NCBI GenBank assembly: GCA_964530165.1
Contig: CAZGYE010000001.1
Span: forward strand, 25,937-89,936
DNA from: CAZGYE01 sp964530165
GTDB lineage: Bacteria > Planctomycetota > Planctomycetia > Planctomycetales > Planctomycetaceae
Reading direction: 5' to 3'
Length of the DNA stretch: 64,000 nucleotides
Shown here: piece after piece, positions 62,078 to 64,000 of the stretch
Position numbering within the stretch: the first letter of the stretch is position 1
Layout of the letters: every line of letters begins with the position of its first letter
Made by a program: the position numbers and the translations under genes
The notes under the pieces: model-generated
What the model was told of the DNA's origin: nothing
Seen by the model: only the letters and a program-made list of their open reading frames with translations
The model's database searches: none

Positions 62078-63583
62078 TCAATCTCTTCGCAGAATGACCA
62101 ACGATCGGCCGCCGAGCCTCCACTGCTTGGACGGCGGCGACGCCGGCTTGTCGGTGTCGACATAGGCGTCCGACGTTGGCACTTCCACGGCTTGTTCTGC
62201 GTAGTTCGCCAGAATCAGGTACGACTCGCGGTTCGCGAATGCAGACGCAACGACCCCTTTGGGAAGTGGCTGTGAAAAGAGCGTCGACTCGCCGATCTCC
62301 AGCCACGCCCAAGTCCCTTCTTCGACCAGAGGTAGGTACTGCCGGAGCCAGCGAGCGTGCGTCGACCGGGTTTGTGGACGGCCGGGGACATGGTCCCAGA
62401 TGCTGTACGTGTAGGGTCCGTCCAGATGCGCCTGGTAGTGCTTCCGGATCGCACGGCACCGCTGGACCCAGAAATCCTTCTCTCCTTTCGGGTAGTCAAC
62501 GCCGGGGACGCTCGCCCGCTCGCCGGTGAACGGCTTGCCGGACTGCAACAGCGGAAACTGCATATAGGGGATGGCGTGCAGGAAGGGCTCGTCGTCGTCG
62601 GCCACCGCCGCGAACGTCATGTCAATACAGGGGACGACGTACGGCGGATGGTTCTTGACGGATTCCCGCATTCGTTCGACATTTCCAACGCCTTCACCGA
62701 CCCAGAGATAGTCGTAGACTTTCAACTCGCCGCTTTGCGGCCGCTGGTTTCCGCTGATGTGCACCTTGAGCACACCACCCCGCCGATTCACTTCGTTGTA
62801 GATCAGGGCCAATAGATCGGTGAACGCGCCGTCGTACTCTGGTGTCTCCTCGAACGCGACGACTTCATCTTCGGCCGGTGTGTGGAGCCTCTTGGCGGCG
62901 TTCCAGACGTATCCGCCATCGATATAGATCCCGTCGGCCCCGAACTCGTCGAGCACACGGATGATTCGGGGCAGCAGATAGGCTCGCCAGCCTGGGCTCG
63001 CCGGCGAGCAGCGAGCCATGTTCCAGAAACCGACTTCGAGGTTGTCCCCCTCGCGCGACCACGCCTGCCGGAAGTCGGGATCCGTCCGTTGCAAAAAGCA
63101 CGTCGACACGTACGGCAGGACCTTCATACCTCGCTCGTGCGCCATGTCGATGAAACGGCGAACTGCGGCCGGGTTGGCCGGAGCAAACTTATCACCCCCA
63201 AACAGCCGCAGAGGATCGGCCCATTCGTCGAACAACTGGATCAACTGGATGCCGTGATCGCGAAGGCGGTCAAGTTCTTCTTTATCATAGGGCCCGACCG
63301 TCCAAGGCTTTCGCGCAGGATACTCGCCGAGGTTGTAGCAGCACTGGGCCGGCAGGTAGTCCGTAATCAGGTGCTTGCGCATGCAGGAACGAATCGCTTT
63401 GTGGCAACGGCCGATGTTCTCCAACCGCCGTCGGTGGTCCTCGGCCGTATAGGTCTTCAGCACGGCTGGCGTGCCGGAATACGGCAGCGAGGTCTGCCCA
63501 CCCTGCGAAACGGCGACTGCACCGCTGATGCTCCCGGCCACAGCGGCGCCGGTCGATGTTTTCAGAAAGGCGCGTCGGTCCAT
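62078..63583 (-). CDS. Tat-exported TIM-barrel protein, glycoside-hydrolase-like
   Basis: A 501-residue protein with a Tat signal (MDRRAFLKTSTGAAVAGSIS). The body looks like a glycosidase barrel: GIQLIQLFDEWADPLRLFGG, AHERGMKVLPYVSTCFLQRTD, FGADGIYIDGGYVWN with an acidic residue at the strand end, and YDYLWVGEGVGNVERMRE; a C-terminal beta domain (GVVASAFANRESYLILANYAEQ) follows. It resembles the alpha-galactosidase/DUF6259-type clan but I cannot assign a family. Probably acts on polysaccharide outside the cytoplasm (inference). Stands alone. Confidence 0.75.
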   Translation of the reverse strand: MDRRAFLKTSTGAAVAGSISGAVAVSQGGQTSLPYSGTPAVLKTYTAEDHRRRLENIGRCHKAIRSCMRKHLITDYLPAQCCYNLGEYPARKPWTVGPYDKEELDRLRDHGIQLIQLFDEWADPLRLFGGDKFAPANPAAVRRFIDMAHERGMKVLPYVSTCFLQRTDPDFRQAWSREGDNLEVGFWNMARCSPASPGWRAYLLPRIIRVLDEFGADGIYIDGGYVWNAAKRLHTPAEDEVVAFEETPEYDGAFTDLLALIYNEVNRRGGVLKVHISGNQRPQSGELKVYDYLWVGEGVGNVERMRESVKNHPPYVVPCIDMTFAAVADDDEPFLHAIPYMQFPLLQSGKPFTGERASVPGVDYPKGEKDFWVQRCRAIRKHYQAHLDGPYTYSIWDHVPGRPQTRSTHARWLRQYLPLVEEGTWAWLEIGESTLFSQPLPKGVVASAFANRESYLILANYAEQAVEVPTSDAYVDTDKPASPPSKQWRLGGRSLVILRRD

Positions 63584-63732
63584 GAATCCATGGTTACTTT
63601 CAATGCACCCGCCGTCAAGCGATGGCAGCGGTCATGCAAGCGGCGGATGGTGATTGTGGATTCGCTATCGGCCGCTACGATCTTCGGCCGCACGTCGAAA
63701 GGGTACTGAAATACCTATGGCGATCAAGTTGA

Positions 63733-63808
63733 GTAGGTCAGGCTCCTGCCTGACATTTGAGGCGTGCGACATCATACCTCGTCAGCGTCAGGCAGAAGCC
63801 TGACCTAC
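63733..63808. repeat. 22-bp inverted repeat with 32-base loop
   Basis: Arms GTAGGTCAGGCTCCTGCC... (63733-63754) and 63787-63808 are complementary with one mismatch. The right arm abuts the remnant of an oxidoreductase gene. Same general style as the GGCAGGCT element (a self-complementary arm) but a different sequence. Confidence 0.92.
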
Positions 63809-63913
63809 CCCAACTGCGACGTGGACGACGCCTATCACACGCACGAACTGTGCCTGGCCTTCGACCGCTCCGCTGCCGAGGGAGGGCAAACCGTCAAGCT
63901 CCCGCTCGAATGA
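63809..63913 (+). pseudogene. C-terminal remnant of a Gfo/Idh/MocA-type oxidoreductase
   Basis: From the right arm of the repeat to TGA 63911-63913 the frame reads NCDVDDAYHTHELCLAFDR then SAAEGGQTVKLPLE, about 34 codons. The ending RSAAEGGxxVKLPLE is the usual C-terminus of planctomycete Gfo/Idh/MocA oxidoreductases. The rest of the gene is absent: upstream is the inverted repeat and then unrelated sequence. It looks like a deletion or a repeat-mediated truncation. Identification rests on a short tail. Confidence 0.5.
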
Positions 63914-63939
63914 GTTGAGAGTCGAGTGTTGAGAGTCGA
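63912..63939 (+). repeat. GAGTNGA heptamer array at the remnant stop codon
   Basis: GAGTTGA, GAGTCGA, GTGTTGA, GAGTCGA in a row, beginning inside the TGA stop codon of the oxidoreductase remnant. Beyond it to the window end nothing is recognised. Confidence 0.92.
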
Positions 63940-64000
63940 GGAAAGGCGGACGTGGCATTGCAAATCTCGATCAAGCCGATGGTCTGTCACGGCAGACCGT

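Overview
The window reads as a fragment of a planctomycete chromosome (phylum Planctomycetota), probably a draft or metagenome contig because it holds two runs of exactly 100 N inside tandem repeats. The phylum call is inference from gene content and texture: a cysteine-rich secreted protein built on the planctomycete YTV repeat, a DUF6513/dihydropteroate-synthase-like protein of the tetrahydromethanopterin type, a DUF1080 secreted protein, a very large alpha-2-macroglobulin, a giant secreted amidohydrolase, a Uma2 protein, GC-rich codon usage and many small intergenic repeats. No rRNA operon, prophage, insertion sequence with a transposase or CRISPR array is visible. One tRNA-Gln was found.

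Layout. 1-3.7 kb: edge of an arsenate-reductase-like gene, glnA, an aldehyde dehydrogenase and a small lipoprotein. 3.7-10 kb: a repeat array with gap, a ThDP-dependent 2-oxo acid decarboxylase, then the pterin/pABA cluster (DUF6513 DHPS-like, pabB, pabA). 10-18 kb: thioredoxin-YHS protein, a 1467-residue triple amidohydrolase, rho behind a long leader. 18-20.6 kb: ECF sigma and zinc-finger anti-sigma, divergent from a repeat-rich lipoprotein. 20.7-29 kb: menC coupled to an Hsp70-like gene, a divergent STN-like protein, then a sugar-phosphate block (PPi-type phosphofructokinase, HAD phosphatase, gnd). 29-38 kb: Uma2, ComA-like phosphosulfolactate synthase, membrane SGNH hydrolase, alpha-2-macroglobulin. 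38.6-48.9 kb: YTV protein, sugar-phosphate isomerase/epimerase, lysine-rich histone-like protein, rnc, HtrA, a kinase/pseudokinase/metalloprotease ORF, fmt and def. 49-56 kb: flagellar block csrA, flagellin, fliD, fliS. 56-64 kb: cstA, DUF1080, release-factor-like protein, YiiX-like hydrolase, tRNA-Gln, a Tat-exported TIM-barrel protein and the remnant of an oxidoreductase.

Functional themes. DUF6513-pabB-pabA supplies pterin and p-aminobenzoate chemistry; pfp-HAD-gnd covers glycolysis and the pentose phosphate pathway; def and fmt handle N-formylmethionine; csrA sits upstream of flagellin, whose translation CsrA controls in other bacteria. The ECF pair and the divergent lipoprotein share a candidate promoter motif, which suggests one stress regulon.

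The most unusual signal is repeat invasion of genes. Short palindromic or tandem repeats lie in frame inside pabB and the DUF6513 gene, fill the def-fmt gap, and a GAGTNGA heptamer array begins at or within four bases of the stop codon of four separate genes, always in the coding orientation. Other points worth a second look are the kinase-pseudokinase-metalloprotease ORF, the triple amidohydrolase with two dead-looking domains, and the rho leader driven by a near-consensus promoter. I did not find a convincing new defence or biosynthetic system.
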